From Paractinoplanes brasiliensis (GTDB lineage Bacteria; Actinomycetota; Actinomycetes; Mycobacteriales; Micromonosporaceae), in NCBI RefSeq assembly GCF_004362215.1, contig NZ_SNWR01000002.1, positions 1,302,001-1,366,000 of the forward strand: 64,000 nt of DNA. Direction: 5' to 3'. How positions within the stretch are numbered: the first letter of the stretch is position 1; each line of letters opens with the position of its first letter. The notes beneath the pieces were generated by a model that worked only from the letters and a program-made list of their open reading frames with translations, ran no database searches and was not told the DNA's origin. The translations under genes were made by a program, and so were the position numbers. This document shows positions 42,171 through 51,788 of this stretch, in pieces.

Positions 42171-45100
42171 TCAGAGCCCGCGGTCCGGGGAGATCCGGGT
42201 GGGGTCCTCGGCGAGTCGGCCGGTGCGGGTCAGCGGCTTGTCGTCGTTCGCCCGCGTTCCGGCCCGGCTCGCGGTGCCGCCGAGCCGCTCGATCATCGCG
42301 TCGGCATCGCGGAGCAGGGTGTCGCGGACATCGGTGTCAGCGACGAGAGCAGCGTCGTTGACGAGCGTCCTGAAGGTGACCAGCTGCCGCACTGCCCGCT
42401 GGTCCTCGCCGGCCGCCTCCGAGGCCCGGACCGTGTCCAGTCTGGTGGACAGCTGCCGATGTGCCTTGGTGGACAGCCGGCCGGTCGCCTTGAACCGGTC
42501 CAGCAGGTTCTGCATGTCCCGGAACGAGGTGGTGACGAAGAACCGGACCGTCGTCGAGGTGCTGTTGCCCGCCTTGTCGATCGCGGTCACGGTCAGCTCG
42601 TGCAGGCCGAGTGGCAGCTCGTACAGCGCCTGGAGGGAACCGTTGGTGTACGGCCGTCCGTTGAGTGTGCCGGTGGTGGTCTCGATGCCGGAGGTCGGGT
42701 CGACCGCCTGCCACGAGGTCCGGACGTCCTGGCTGTCGCCGTACAGCTGGCCGTTGGCCAACCCGGAGACCAGCAGGGTCGGCTTGGTGCCGTCGATCCG
42801 CACGACCGCAGACTTGAGCGTCTCGGCGTTGCCTGCCCTGTCCTTGGCCCGGTAGAGCAGCTCGTGCTCGCCGTCACCGGTTACGTCCACCGGTGCGGTG
42901 TACGGCGTCCAGGCGCCACCGTCCAGCGACCACTCCAGCAGCCCCACCCCGGAACCGGCGTCCACCGACTTGAGGACCACCGGGACGGCGCCGTCGTGCC
43001 AGCCGTTGTCGTTGGCCGGGGCGAACTGGGCCGAGGTGACCGGAGCCGTGGTGTCGATTCTGATCGTGACCGACTTCGCCTGTTCCACGTTGCCGGCCGA
43101 GTCGGTCGAGCGGAACCGCACCTCGTGGGCGCCGTCGCCGCTGACCGGCACACCGGCGGTGTACGCGGTCCAGACGGTGGCGTCGTCGAGCTGGTACTCG
43201 GTGCCTGCCACCCCGCTGCCACCGGTCTCATCCTCCGCCGTCAGCGTGACCGTGACGTTTCCGGTGTACCAGCCCTCGATCGGGGTGCCGGAAATCTTGG
43301 CTCCGGTGACCGGCGCCGTCGTGTCGGCGTTCTCCGCGCTGACCCGGAAGTAGTCGAACGCGACGGTCTTCGAGGCGGTCTGGGCGGCGCCGAGGCTGTA
43401 CAGCCCCACCTTCGGGGCGGCCCCGAGGGTGGCGTTGGTCAGCGGCTCGAACGTCGTCCACTCCGTGCCGTCGGCCGAGTACGCGGCGGTGTAGGTGTTG
43501 CCGGCCCGGGCCAGCCGCAGATGCCACACCGCCGATGTCAGACTGCCGGCCTGCGGTTGTGGGTCCTGCACCACGGCGCCGATCTCGCTGCGGAACTCGA
43601 TCCGCCGGCTGACCGGCTGGCCGGCGGCGTTGTCGGCGACGAAGTCCAGCTTGACGTAGTTGTCATCGTCGCCGTACACGAGCAGCCCGGCCTGCTGGTA
43701 CTGCTCGTCCAGCAGGCTGCCGTCGACCTTCGTCTGCAGGGTCCAGTCGCCGGCAGGCGCCGCCTGCAGGACGAAGTTCGTCGGCCCGGTGTTGTTGGCG
43801 GTGTAGATGTCGCCGTCGGGCACGTCGATGCGCAGGGCCCCGTCGGTGACCCGATAGGTCGCCGGGTCCTCCCGGACGATCGCGTTCCACCGGCACTTGT
43901 CCAGCGCGGCGCCGGTGAACTCGTCCGACGGGCTGATCGGTTCCGCCGGGGCGTCCGGCGTGACCTGGAACCAGTCGAACGTCGCGTCCACCACCGGCGC
44001 GGTGGTGCCTCCGTTGAGGGCGAAGACCCCGACGCGTGGGTTCTCGATGCCGGCCAGGGTGGCGGACCGGCCGACGGGGGTGAAGGCCCGGCCGTCGGCC
44101 GAGGCCTCCGCGGTCAGATTCGTCCCGTCACTGGTCAGCCGCAGATAGATCACGTCGCCGGCGGGCGCCGGGGTGCTGTCACCGCTCTCGTTGCGGGGAC
44201 TCGCGGCGGTCTCCCGGATGAACTCCACCGTGCGCGCCCCGTTGTAGAGCAGGTCGAGCTTGGCGTAGTTGTCGTCGTCGCCGTACACGAGCAGGCCGGC
44301 CTGCTGGTAGGTCGCGGTGATCGGAACGGTGAGCTTGGTGGTGGCCTGCCAGGCCCCGGCGGGCGCGGGCTGCAGGACGAGGTTGGTGGCGTCGTTACGG
44401 GTGCCGTAGAGATCGCCCACGCCGGTGGGCAGCCGCAGCATCCCGTCGGCAACCGAGTAGAGCTGGTTCTCCCGGACCACCGTCCAGCGGTCACGGTCCA
44501 GCGTGCTGCCGAGGAAGTCGTCCGAGCGTGCCCCGAAACAGGAGGTGTTCGGCGCCTCGACCTTGACCGGGACATTGGCGTACGACCGGGCGCCGCGACT
44601 GTCGGTCACGGTCAGCGTGGCGGTGAACGTGCCGGGCACCCGGTATGTGTGACTGGCGTCCAGGGTGGTCGCCGTGCCGCCGTCGCCGAAGTCCCAGGCG
44701 TACGTCAGCGGGGTGTCGCCCTCGGCGTCGGTGGCCGTGCCGTCGAACGCGACGGTGACCGGCGCGGTGCCGGTGGCCGGTGTCGCGACCGCGCTGACCT
44801 TCGGCGGCGCGTTCTCGGTGACGCCCCGGCCCAGGAAGTCCAGCCAGTTCACATTGAGCAGCGACGCCGTCCCGCCGGCCGGGTCCCGGGCGACGAAGAA
44901 CAGGGCGCCGGCGTTGGCGCCGGTGACCGGCACGGTGACGTCGGTCCAGGTCTGCCAGCCGCCGGTGCCCGGCACGTCGGCCGTGGCGACCAGCGGGCCG
45001 TCGACGGCATCGGCGCGGACCTCGATCCGGCCGCCGGAGGCACCCGACGCTACCCGGAAGCGGATCGACTCGATGCCGGTCAGGCTGGCCGGGTCCAGCG

Positions 45101-47978
45101 ACCACCAGTCGCCGTCCTCGATGAAGCCGATGTTCTGGCCGCCGCCGGCCGGGTCGCTGCCGGTCTCCCGGGTCACGCCCGGGTCGCCACCGCCCACGCC
45201 GCCGGGCACCCGGCCGGTGCCGGTGTAGTACTCGGCCTGCTTGCGTTTGGGCTGCAAACGCTCGAGAGCCCGCCCGGTGAGCGGCCCGGCGCCGCCCGAG
45301 CCACCGTCATCGGTGTAGGTGGCCTCGAAGACGGCGAAGACGTTGGCCTCCGCGCCGTGCCCCGAGGCGAGCGTGGTCTGCACGGTGCCGGTGCAGCCGG
45401 TGTGCTGCTCCAGCGGGTGGGCGTGCTCGTCATGGCCGAGCAGCACCTGCAACCGCACCCGGTCGCAGTCGATCTCGCCGTCCTCCGGATCGGTGACCTT
45501 GATCGTGTACCGGACCTGGTCACCCCACTCGAAGAAGCCGCCGTCCGGCGGGAACTCGATGCGAACCGTCGGCGCGGTGTTCCCGGCCGTGACCGGGACG
45601 TTGGCCACCGCGCTGCGGCCCTTGGGGTTGGTGACGGTCAGCTGCGCGGTGTAGTCGCCCGCCGTGGCGTAGGTGTGAGTGGGGTTGGCCTCGGTCGAGG
45701 TCGCGCCGTCACCGAACGTCCAGGCATAGGTCAGCGCGCCACCGTCGGGGTCGCGGGATCCCGCGCTGGAGAACCGTACGGTCAACGGCGCCGGCCCGGA
45801 GGTCGGGGTGGCGGCGGCCGCGGCGATCGGCGCCCGTTCACCGGCGATGTAGTCGATCCGGTAGATGCCGGAGTCGTCGTTGTTGCCCCCGAAGCCGGTG
45901 CCCCACTCGATCATGTACAACGCGCCGTCCGGGCCGAACTCGAAGTCCATCGGGCGGATGAAGCGCATCCCGGACAGCAACTGGTTGATGTCGACCAGGG
46001 ACCGGCCGTCGGCGGTCACCTGCATGGCGTACATCTTGGACTGGTTCCACTCGCCCAGCAGCGCCTTGCCGTCGTAGTAGGCGGGCCACTTGCGCGTGGA
46101 GTTCAGGTCGGCGTCGTAGCGGTAGACCGGGCCGCCCATCGGCGCGCCACCACCGCCGATCTCCGGGAAACGGGGGTTACCGCTGTAGTCGTAGTCGACG
46201 GTGGCGCTGACGGCCGGCGGGAGCGTGGTGAGGCCGGTGTTGTTGGGCGAGTTGTTCACCGGCGCCGCGCAGTTGAACTTCGCCCCGCTGGGGCCGGACG
46301 GGAACTGGTAGTCGTTGTACGCGTAGTTCGCCCCGATGCAGTACGGCCAGCCGAAGTTGCCCGGGCCGGTGACGATGTTCCACTCCACGGTCCCCTCCGG
46401 GCCGCGGTCGGGATTGGCCGCACCGGCGTCCGGCCCGTAGTCGGCGACGTAGAGGGTGTTCGTGGCCGGGTCGATGCCGAGGCGGAACGGGTTGCGGAAG
46501 CCCATCGCGTAGATCTCCGGGCGGGTCTGCGCGGTGCCCGCCGGGAAGAGGTTCCCCGCCGGGATCGTGTACGACCCGTCGTCCTCCGGGTGGATCCGCA
46601 GCACCTTGCCACGCAGGTCGTTGGTGTTGCCGGCGGTGCGCTGGGCGTCGTAGTCCTGCCTGCCGGAACGCTCGTCGATCGGGGTGAACGCGTCCGACTC
46701 GAACGGGTTGGTGTTGTCGCCGGTGGCCAGGTAGAGGTTGCCGGCGCTGTCGAAGGTCATGCTCCCGCCCGCGTGGCAGCAGGTGTTGCGCTGGGTGTCG
46801 ACCTGCAGGACGACCTTCTCGGTGGCCGGGTCGATGGTGTCGCCGGTGACGGTGAACCGGGACAGCAGGTTGCGGGCCACGCCGTCGTTGCGGGCGTAGT
46901 AGAGGTAGACCCAGCCGTTGCCGGCGAAGTCCGGGTCGAGCCGGACACCGATCAGGCCGTCCTCGTTGCCGGTGAAGACATCGAGGTCGACCGCGGTCAC
47001 CGTGGTGCCGGTGCCGGGTTTGACGATCCGGACCCGGCCGTCGCGCTCGACGTAGAACACCCGGCCGTCGTCGGCGATGTCCAGTTCCATCGGGTTGCTG
47101 GTGTTGCTGTCCAGGGTGATCTTCTCGAAGCTCTCGGTCAGCGAGGCGCCGCAGTCGGCGTCCAGGTGCCCGGCCGCGGTCTGGATGCCGCCCAGCAAGT
47201 GGGCGAGGAACGCCGGTTCGGTGTACGACTCGATCGTGTGGCCGCCGCCGGTGTACCAGGCGCGTCCGCCGTCGTAGTCCTGGCACCACGCGGTCGGGTG
47301 GTCGGCGCCCATCGCACCGGCGCCCGGGGTGTAGCTGGTCTCGTCGAGGCTGGCCAGCACGTGCACGTCACCGCGGGGGTTGGACCGGAAGTTGTACCAC
47401 TCGTCGAAACGCGACCAGCGCTCCGGCAACTCGGCCGTGGACGGATGGGCGTGGTCCTCCACCTTCACGGTCGCCTGCTGGTTGGCGGGGTGACTGGCGA
47501 AGTAGGCGCCGACCAGTTCGCCGTACCAGGGCCAGCTGTACTCGGTGTCGGAGGCGGCGTGGATGCCGGCGTACCCGCCGCCGGCTTGGATGTAGCGCTC
47601 GAAGGCCGCCTGCTGGCCGGGGTCCAGGACGTCGCCGGTGGTGGAGAGCCAGATCACCGCGCGGTACTTGGCCAGGTTGGCGTCGGTGAAGGCGGCACTG
47701 TCCTCGGTGGCGTCGACGCTGAAGCCGTTGTCGGCGCCGAGCTGCTTGATGGCGGCGATGCCGGCCGGGATGGCGTCGTGCCGGAAGGCGGCTGTCTTGG
47801 AGAAGACCAGGACGGAGTACGGTTCCGCGCCGGCCGCGGCCCGGACCGCCACGGACTGCGGGCCCGCGGGGGCGGCCCGAGCCGGGGTGCCACTGAGGAC
47901 GGTCACCAGCAGGGCGCACGCGAGCAGGGCGGCCGTGAGCGGGCTTCTTCGGGGGCGAACACGACGTGGACGGGGCAC
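42171..47978 (-). CDS. Giant secreted multidomain protein: ThuA, glucose/sorbosone-dehydrogenase-like propeller, PKD, CBM and lectin-like modules
   Basis: 1935 residues from GTG 47978, with AAGGAG seven bases before. After a signal peptide (AALLACALLVTVLSGTPARA) come a ThuA domain (about 35-260: SVLVFSKTAAFRHDAIPAGI) and a six-bladed glucose/sorbosone-dehydrogenase-like propeller (about 270-690; CCHAGGSMTFD, GPGNFGWPYC). A PKD domain (TYAWTFGDGATSTEANPTHT), a CBM6-like module after AEYYTGTGR and a second PKD follow. Next are two tandem DUF1349/concanavalin-like domains (both with QQAGLLVYGDDDNY) and Ig-like triple repeats. A helical C-terminal domain (LLDRFKATGRLSTKAHRQLS) resembles FIMAH. 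It probably degrades or oxidises polysaccharide outside the cell. A 2041-residue open frame on the other strand is a shadow. Confidence 0.88.
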   Translation of the reverse strand: MPRPRRVRPRRSPLTAALLACALLVTVLSGTPARAAPAGPQSVAVRAAAGAEPYSVLVFSKTAAFRHDAIPAGIAAIKQLGADNGFSVDATEDSAAFTDANLAKYRAVIWLSTTGDVLDPGQQAAFERYIQAGGGYAGIHAASDTEYSWPWYGELVGAYFASHPANQQATVKVEDHAHPSTAELPERWSRFDEWYNFRSNPRGDVHVLASLDETSYTPGAGAMGADHPTAWCQDYDGGRAWYTGGGHTIESYTEPAFLAHLLGGIQTAAGHLDADCGASLTESFEKITLDSNTSNPMELDIADDGRVFYVERDGRVRIVKPGTGTTVTAVDLDVFTGNEDGLIGVRLDPDFAGNGWVYLYYARNDGVARNLLSRFTVTGDTIDPATEKVVLQVDTQRNTCCHAGGSMTFDSAGNLYLATGDNTNPFESDAFTPIDERSGRQDYDAQRTAGNTNDLRGKVLRIHPEDDGSYTIPAGNLFPAGTAQTRPEIYAMGFRNPFRLGIDPATNTLYVADYGPDAGAANPDRGPEGTVEWNIVTGPGNFGWPYCIGANYAYNDYQFPSGPSGAKFNCAAPVNNSPNNTGLTTLPPAVSATVDYDYSGNPRFPEIGGGGAPMGGPVYRYDADLNSTRKWPAYYDGKALLGEWNQSKMYAMQVTADGRSLVDINQLLSGMRFIRPMDFEFGPDGALYMIEWGTGFGGNNDDSGIYRIDYIAGERAPIAAAAATPTSGPAPLTVRFSSAGSRDPDGGALTYAWTFGDGATSTEANPTHTYATAGDYTAQLTVTNPKGRSAVANVPVTAGNTAPTVRIEFPPDGGFFEWGDQVRYTIKVTDPEDGEIDCDRVRLQVLLGHDEHAHPLEQHTGCTGTVQTTLASGHGAEANVFAVFEATYTDDGGSGGAGPLTGRALERLQPKRKQAEYYTGTGRVPGGVGGGDPGVTRETGSDPAGGGQNIGFIEDGDWWSLDPASLTGIESIRFRVASGASGGRIEVRADAVDGPLVATADVPGTGGWQTWTDVTVPVTGANAGALFFVARDPAGGTASLLNVNWLDFLGRGVTENAPPKVSAVATPATGTAPVTVAFDGTATDAEGDTPLTYAWDFGDGGTATTLDASHTYRVPGTFTATLTVTDSRGARSYANVPVKVEAPNTSCFGARSDDFLGSTLDRDRWTVVRENQLYSVADGMLRLPTGVGDLYGTRNDATNLVLQPAPAGAWQATTKLTVPITATYQQAGLLVYGDDDNYAKLDLLYNGARTVEFIRETAASPRNESGDSTPAPAGDVIYLRLTSDGTNLTAEASADGRAFTPVGRSATLAGIENPRVGVFALNGGTTAPVVDATFDWFQVTPDAPAEPISPSDEFTGAALDKCRWNAIVREDPATYRVTDGALRIDVPDGDIYTANNTGPTNFVLQAAPAGDWTLQTKVDGSLLDEQYQQAGLLVYGDDDNYVKLDFVADNAAGQPVSRRIEFRSEIGAVVQDPQPQAGSLTSAVWHLRLARAGNTYTAAYSADGTEWTTFEPLTNATLGAAPKVGLYSLGAAQTASKTVAFDYFRVSAENADTTAPVTGAKISGTPIEGWYTGNVTVTLTAEDETGGSGVAGTEYQLDDATVWTAYTAGVPVSGDGAHEVRFRSTDSAGNVEQAKSVTIRIDTTAPVTSAQFAPANDNGWHDGAVPVVLKSVDAGSGVGLLEWSLDGGAWTPYTAPVDVTGDGEHELLYRAKDRAGNAETLKSAVVRIDGTKPTLLVSGLANGQLYGDSQDVRTSWQAVDPTSGIETTTGTLNGRPYTNGSLQALYELPLGLHELTVTAIDKAGNSTSTTVRFFVTTSFRDMQNLLDRFKATGRLSTKAHRQLSTRLDTVRASEAAGEDQRAVRQLVTFRTLVNDAALVADTDVRDTLLRDADAMIERLGGTASRAGTRANDDKPLTRTGRLAEDPTRISPDRGL

Positions 47979-48033
47979 GCGTTGCTCCTTGTCCTGGGTG
48001 GACAGCGGTCTCACGCCACACCCACGCATTGAT

Positions 48034-48056
48034 ATTTGTCTATCGTCTGTACAAAT
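48034..48056. promoter_or_regulatory. Inverted repeat upstream of the giant gene
   Basis: ATTTGT-N11-ACAAAT (48034-48039, 48051-48056), an A/T-rich palindrome in a GC-rich 319-bp divergent promoter region, 56-78 bases before GTG 47978. Candidate operator. The rest of 47979-48297 shows nothing else I can name. Confidence 0.4.
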
Positions 48057-48297
48057 TAGGGCTGCCCGCCTGATGTCCAGCAAGAGTTCGGTGTGTAACG
48101 GTTCGGTAACCCTGCCGTGATGCGAGACGGCCGGGCCGGGTTGTTCCTGGCGCCGGAGAACCGGCGTGGCGCCGGCGGATGCGTGGCACGGCGGCACGCT
48201 GAGGGGCAGTCGGAAAAGCGCAAACCCCTACCAGTAGGTCATCTCCCGGCGGGATCGGCCCCACGATCGTGCGTACCGCAACGATCGAGGAGGGGTG

Positions 48298-49440
48298 ATG
48301 GTGTTCCCACGCATCGCCGGGCACAGGTTGATCGGCCGGGACGAGGAGCTGCGGCAGATCGCCGACGTGCTCGACAACCTGCGCCCGGGCCGGCTCACCG
48401 TGCTGGCCCTGGAGGGGCCGGCGGGCAGCGGCCGCACCCGGCTGATCGACGAGACGGCCCGGATGGCGAGGCGCCGCGACTTCACGGTGCTGGCCGAGCC
48501 GGAGTGGGCCGGCGCGGTCGGTTCGCGGCAGGTGCTGCGGACGGCCGGCGACCACCCGGGCCCCCTGCTGTTTCTCGGTGATCACCCGCGCCGGGTCGAT
48601 CCACGTGCCTGGGGCGTGCTCGACCTGCTGGCCGAGACCGCGCCGACGTTGGTGGCGCTGACCGGTCCGGCCGAGGGGGCCCGGTTGCCCCCGGCCGACG
48701 TGCATCGGGTGAAGGTGCCGCCGTTGTCGCCGGCCGCGCAGGCCGAGTTCGTCGCGCGCCTGGCCGGTGGGCGGCCCGACCCGTTGCTGATGGATCTGTG
48801 CCGGGTGGCCGCCGGCCGGCCGGGGGCGCTGCGGGAGCTGGTCGCGGGCCTGGACGAGGAGGGCTTGTTGCGGGTGGAGGGTGGCTGGGCCGTGTTGCGG
48901 GTCAGCCGCCTGCCCCGGCGCATCGAGGCGCATCTGCGTGGGCAGGTCGCGTCGGTGTCCGCGCCCGCCCGGCATTTGTTGCAGGCGGCGGCGACCGTGG
49001 GGGTGTCGTTCCCCCTGTTGCGGCTGGCCCGGCTCATGGGGGTGGGGCCGGTGACGATGCTGCCCGCCCTCGAGGAGGCCTTGGAGTCGGGGCTGCTCGG
49101 CGGGGACGGCGAGTTGCTCGCGTTCGGGCACGATCTGGTGCGTGCCGCGGTCGAGTCGACGTTGCCCCGGCCGGTGGCGGCTGCCCTGCGGCCCGTGCCC
49201 CCGCCACGCCGCGTGATCCCGCGCAAGAGCACGGAGCCCGCCGACTGGTCGGTGCTGAGCCCCCGGGAACGGGAGATCGCCGAGCTGGCCGGGCAGGCGC
49301 TGACCAACCAGCAGATCGCCCACCGGACGGGGATCAGCCCGCACACCGTCAACTTCCACCTCCGGCAGGTGTTCCACAAGCTGCGGATCGGTTCCCGGGT
49401 GGAGCTGGCGGCCCGGTTGCCGCGGGAAGAGGCTTCATGA
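48298..49440 (+). CDS. Short LuxR-family regulator with a degenerate ATPase domain
   Basis: 380 residues from ATG 48298, with GAGGAGG upstream (GTG 48301 is also possible). The N-terminus GHRLIGRDEELRQIADVL is the start of a LAL-type ATPase. Its Walker A reads GPAGSGRT, with Arg in place of the essential Lys, and the domain is much shorter than usual (about 300 residues). The C-terminal helix-turn-helix is complete: LSPREREIAELAGQALTNQQ, then ISPHTVNFHLRQVFHKLRIG. It overlaps the convergent monooxygenase gene by six bases and probably regulates the 49-54 kb operon. Confidence 0.85.
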   Translation: MVFPRIAGHRLIGRDEELRQIADVLDNLRPGRLTVLALEGPAGSGRTRLIDETARMARRRDFTVLAEPEWAGAVGSRQVLRTAGDHPGPLLFLGDHPRRVDPRAWGVLDLLAETAPTLVALTGPAEGARLPPADVHRVKVPPLSPAAQAEFVARLAGGRPDPLLMDLCRVAAGRPGALRELVAGLDEEGLLRVEGGWAVLRVSRLPRRIEAHLRGQVASVSAPARHLLQAAATVGVSFPLLRLARLMGVGPVTMLPALEEALESGLLGGDGELLAFGHDLVRAAVESTLPRPVAAALRPVPPPRRVIPRKSTEPADWSVLSPREREIAELAGQALTNQQIAHRTGISPHTVNFHLRQVFHKLRIGSRVELAARLPREEAS

Positions 49441-50541
49441 CCGGTGACCGAACAGCCAGTCCTGCCCGGGCAGTCCCGCGGTGGCCAGCCGGTCGTCGCG
49501 GGCCCGCTGGGAGGGGCCGTCGTCGAAGTGGTACTCGCGCGCCCCGGCCAGCCCGGCGGCCGCGACCCGGGCGACCCGCGGGGCCCGGGCCGCCTGGTAG
49601 TTCTCCACCCCCGCGGCGATCGCCTCGGCGTCCTCCAGGGCCTGGCACGCACCCTGCGCCACGAACGGCAGCAGCGGATGCGCCGCGTCACCGAGCAGCA
49701 CGACCCGGCCCCGCCGCCACGCGGCCCGCGGGCGGTCGAACAGCTCGTGCCGCGTGAAGTTCCCGGCCGAGACGAGGGCTCGCGCGGCGGGGTGCCAGTC
49801 ACCGAAGACAAGCGACAAGCTTTCCCGGCCGCCGGAGACAAACGGCGGGTCGAGAACACGCCGGCCGCCGGAGGCGAGCGCCGAGGGCGCCACGGCCACG
49901 ACGTTGACGGCGCCGTCGCCGAGCGGATAGCTCACCAGGTGCCGGCCCGGCCCGAGCCGCACGATCACCCGTTCGCCGTGGCCGGGCACCCGCGAGGCCG
50001 GCACCACGGCCCGGTGGGCGACCCACCCGCTGGACCGCAGCCGGTCCGCGACGACGGCCCGGCGCACGACCGAGCGCAGCCCGTCGGCGCCGATCACGAA
50101 CGGGGCCGTCAGCCGGGTTCCGTCGGCGAGCGACACCACGACGTGGTCGCCGCGGTCGTTGACGCCGGTGCAGGTGATCCCGAAGCGCACGTCGGCGAGG
50201 TCGAGCAGCATCCGGTGCAGCCGCGAGCGCCGCAGCGTGTAGTAGGGGCTGCCGTAGCGGCGAACGGCCGCCTCGCCGAGCTCGACCGTGCCGATCGGGG
50301 CGTCGTCACGCCAACGCCGGATCTGCCGCTCGACCGGCCGGGCGGCCCCGGCGAGGGCCTGGGCGAGACCGAGCCGGTGCAGCACGGCGGACCCGTTCGG
50401 GGCGATCTGGATGCCGCCGCCGCTGTCCTGGGCTTCGGCGGCGCGTTCGAGCACGATGCTCGGCACCCCGCGGCGGGCGAGCACCGCGGCGGTGGCGAGC
50501 CCGCCGATGCCCGCGCCGACGATCACGACCGGCCCGTCCAT
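49435..50541 (-). CDS. FAD-dependent monooxygenase (salicylate-hydroxylase type)
   Basis: 368 residues. The N-terminal Rossmann loop GAGIGGLATAAVLARRG binds FAD; VIGADGLRSVVRR is the DG motif, and VVLLGDAAHPLLPFVAQGAC the GD motif. Group A single-component flavin hydroxylases of this kind hydroxylate aromatic acids, sometimes with loss of CO2, using NAD(P)H and O2. It is the last gene of the five-gene aromatic operon and abuts the adenylating enzyme gene, so the product of the aminohydroxybenzoate pathway is a plausible substrate (inference). Confidence 0.88.
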   Translation of the reverse strand: MDGPVVIVGAGIGGLATAAVLARRGVPSIVLERAAEAQDSGGGIQIAPNGSAVLHRLGLAQALAGAARPVERQIRRWRDDAPIGTVELGEAAVRRYGSPYYTLRRSRLHRMLLDLADVRFGITCTGVNDRGDHVVVSLADGTRLTAPFVIGADGLRSVVRRAVVADRLRSSGWVAHRAVVPASRVPGHGERVIVRLGPGRHLVSYPLGDGAVNVVAVAPSALASGGRRVLDPPFVSGGRESLSLVFGDWHPAARALVSAGNFTRHELFDRPRAAWRRGRVVLLGDAAHPLLPFVAQGACQALEDAEAIAAGVENYQAARAPRVARVAAAGLAGAREYHFDDGPSQRARDDRLATAGLPGQDWLFGHRS

Positions 50542-51788
50542 CAGTAGTACTCCAGTGCCTTGTTCCAGTCCTCCCCCTCGCGGAACAACCCGCGCGGCTT
50601 CATCACCTCGGGTTCGGCGGTCAGCAGGCGCTCGGGCACGAGCGTGCCCGGCGGCAGCGCCTCGACGACCGCTGCGATCCCGTACGCCTCCCCGAGCGCC
50701 TCCCGCAGGTGGCGCGCGGCCGGTCCGGCGTACGGGGAAGGCACTTCGATCTGCACCCGCAAAGAGGACGACGAGGCGCGGGCACGCCAGAACATCACCT
50801 CGTACTCCGCGGGCAGGCCGAACACCAGGTCCTCGATGTCACCCTGGCTGAGGTCGGCCGCGCCGGTGTGCACGGTCCAGGCCGAACGCCCCAGCACCCG
50901 GACCACCGGCAACCCCCACCCGCACGAGCAGTCCGATGCGGACACCTCGACGGCGTCCTCGAGGTTGTAGCGCAGCAGCGGCATGGCTTCGCGGTAGAGC
51001 GGGGTCACCACCAGCTGCCCGCGCCCGGTCGGCGTGGTCCTGCCGGTGACCGGGTCGTGCACTTCGAACAGCGCGCGATCGGCCCAGAGGTGCAGTTTCC
51101 CGTACGGGCATTCGCCGGCCAGGCTTCCCGTCTCTGTCGCGCCGTACTCCTCGACCACGGGCGCGTTCCAGGTCTCGGCTATCCGCGCCTTCTTGGCCGG
51201 GCCGATCGGGTCCCCGCCCACGAACAGCGCGCGCAGGGCCGGGAAGTCCTTGTCCGGTTTCAGCCCCTTGAGCCGCGCGGCGGCCGCCCAGATCAGCGTG
51301 TCGGTGGCCAGCGACCAGGTCAGGGTCACGCCGAGGTCGTGCAGAACCCGAACCACTTTCGCGTACGGCATGGCCAGCGAGCGGTTGTCGGCGGGCACCA
51401 CTGTCGCGCCGCGGGACCGGGCGGCCGCGTGCGCCAGATGACCGGTGATCATCAGCGCGTACGGGGTCCGGACCAGGAAGATGTCGTCGGCGCGGATCCC
51501 GACGTGCTTACGCGCGTACCGCTCGACCAGGTCGTCCCAGTCGCCCGGGGTGTAGTACGAGGCGGTCGGCATCCCGCTGCTGCCGCTCGACTCGTGATAG
51601 GTGGCCAGCTCGGCCCGGTCGACGGCGAGCAGCCCGAACGGGTACGCGTCGCGCAGGTCCTGTTTGGTGGTGAGCGGATAGCCGGCCAGCTCGTCACGGG
51701 AGGCCGGCACACCACGCCGGGCGTAGAACGGTGAGCGCGCGGCGGCCCGCAGGGTCAGGTCCAGGCGCTCGGTCAGGGTTGTTTCCAT
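50541..51788 (-). CDS. PaaK-like adenylate-forming enzyme (phenylacetate-CoA ligase family)
   Basis: 415 residues from ATG 51788 (METTLTERLDLTLRAAARSP). YHESSGSSGMPTASYYTPG is the phosphate-binding loop, EEYGATETGSLAGECPYG the adenylate motif, and YNLEDAVEV the ribose-binding Asp region. A C-terminal lid domain is present but short. It should activate an aryl acid as the adenylate and pass it to CoA or another acceptor. It overlaps the amidohydrolase gene by 16 bases. 3-Amino-4-hydroxybenzoate is the obvious candidate substrate from context; not proven. Confidence 0.85.
   Translation of the reverse strand: METTLTERLDLTLRAAARSPFYARRGVPASRDELAGYPLTTKQDLRDAYPFGLLAVDRAELATYHESSGSSGMPTASYYTPGDWDDLVERYARKHVGIRADDIFLVRTPYALMITGHLAHAAARSRGATVVPADNRSLAMPYAKVVRVLHDLGVTLTWSLATDTLIWAAAARLKGLKPDKDFPALRALFVGGDPIGPAKKARIAETWNAPVVEEYGATETGSLAGECPYGKLHLWADRALFEVHDPVTGRTTPTGRGQLVVTPLYREAMPLLRYNLEDAVEVSASDCSCGWGLPVVRVLGRSAWTVHTGAADLSQGDIEDLVFGLPAEYEVMFWRARASSSSLRVQIEVPSPYAGPAARHLREALGEAYGIAAVVEALPPGTLVPERLLTAEPEVMKPRGLFREGEDWNKALEYY

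Noticed and set aside
41907..48032. A 2041-residue open frame on the plus strand
   Set aside because: Antisense shadow of the giant secreted protein: no domains, Arg/Gly/Val-rich composition, and the minus-strand reading has a signal peptide and clear domain motifs.
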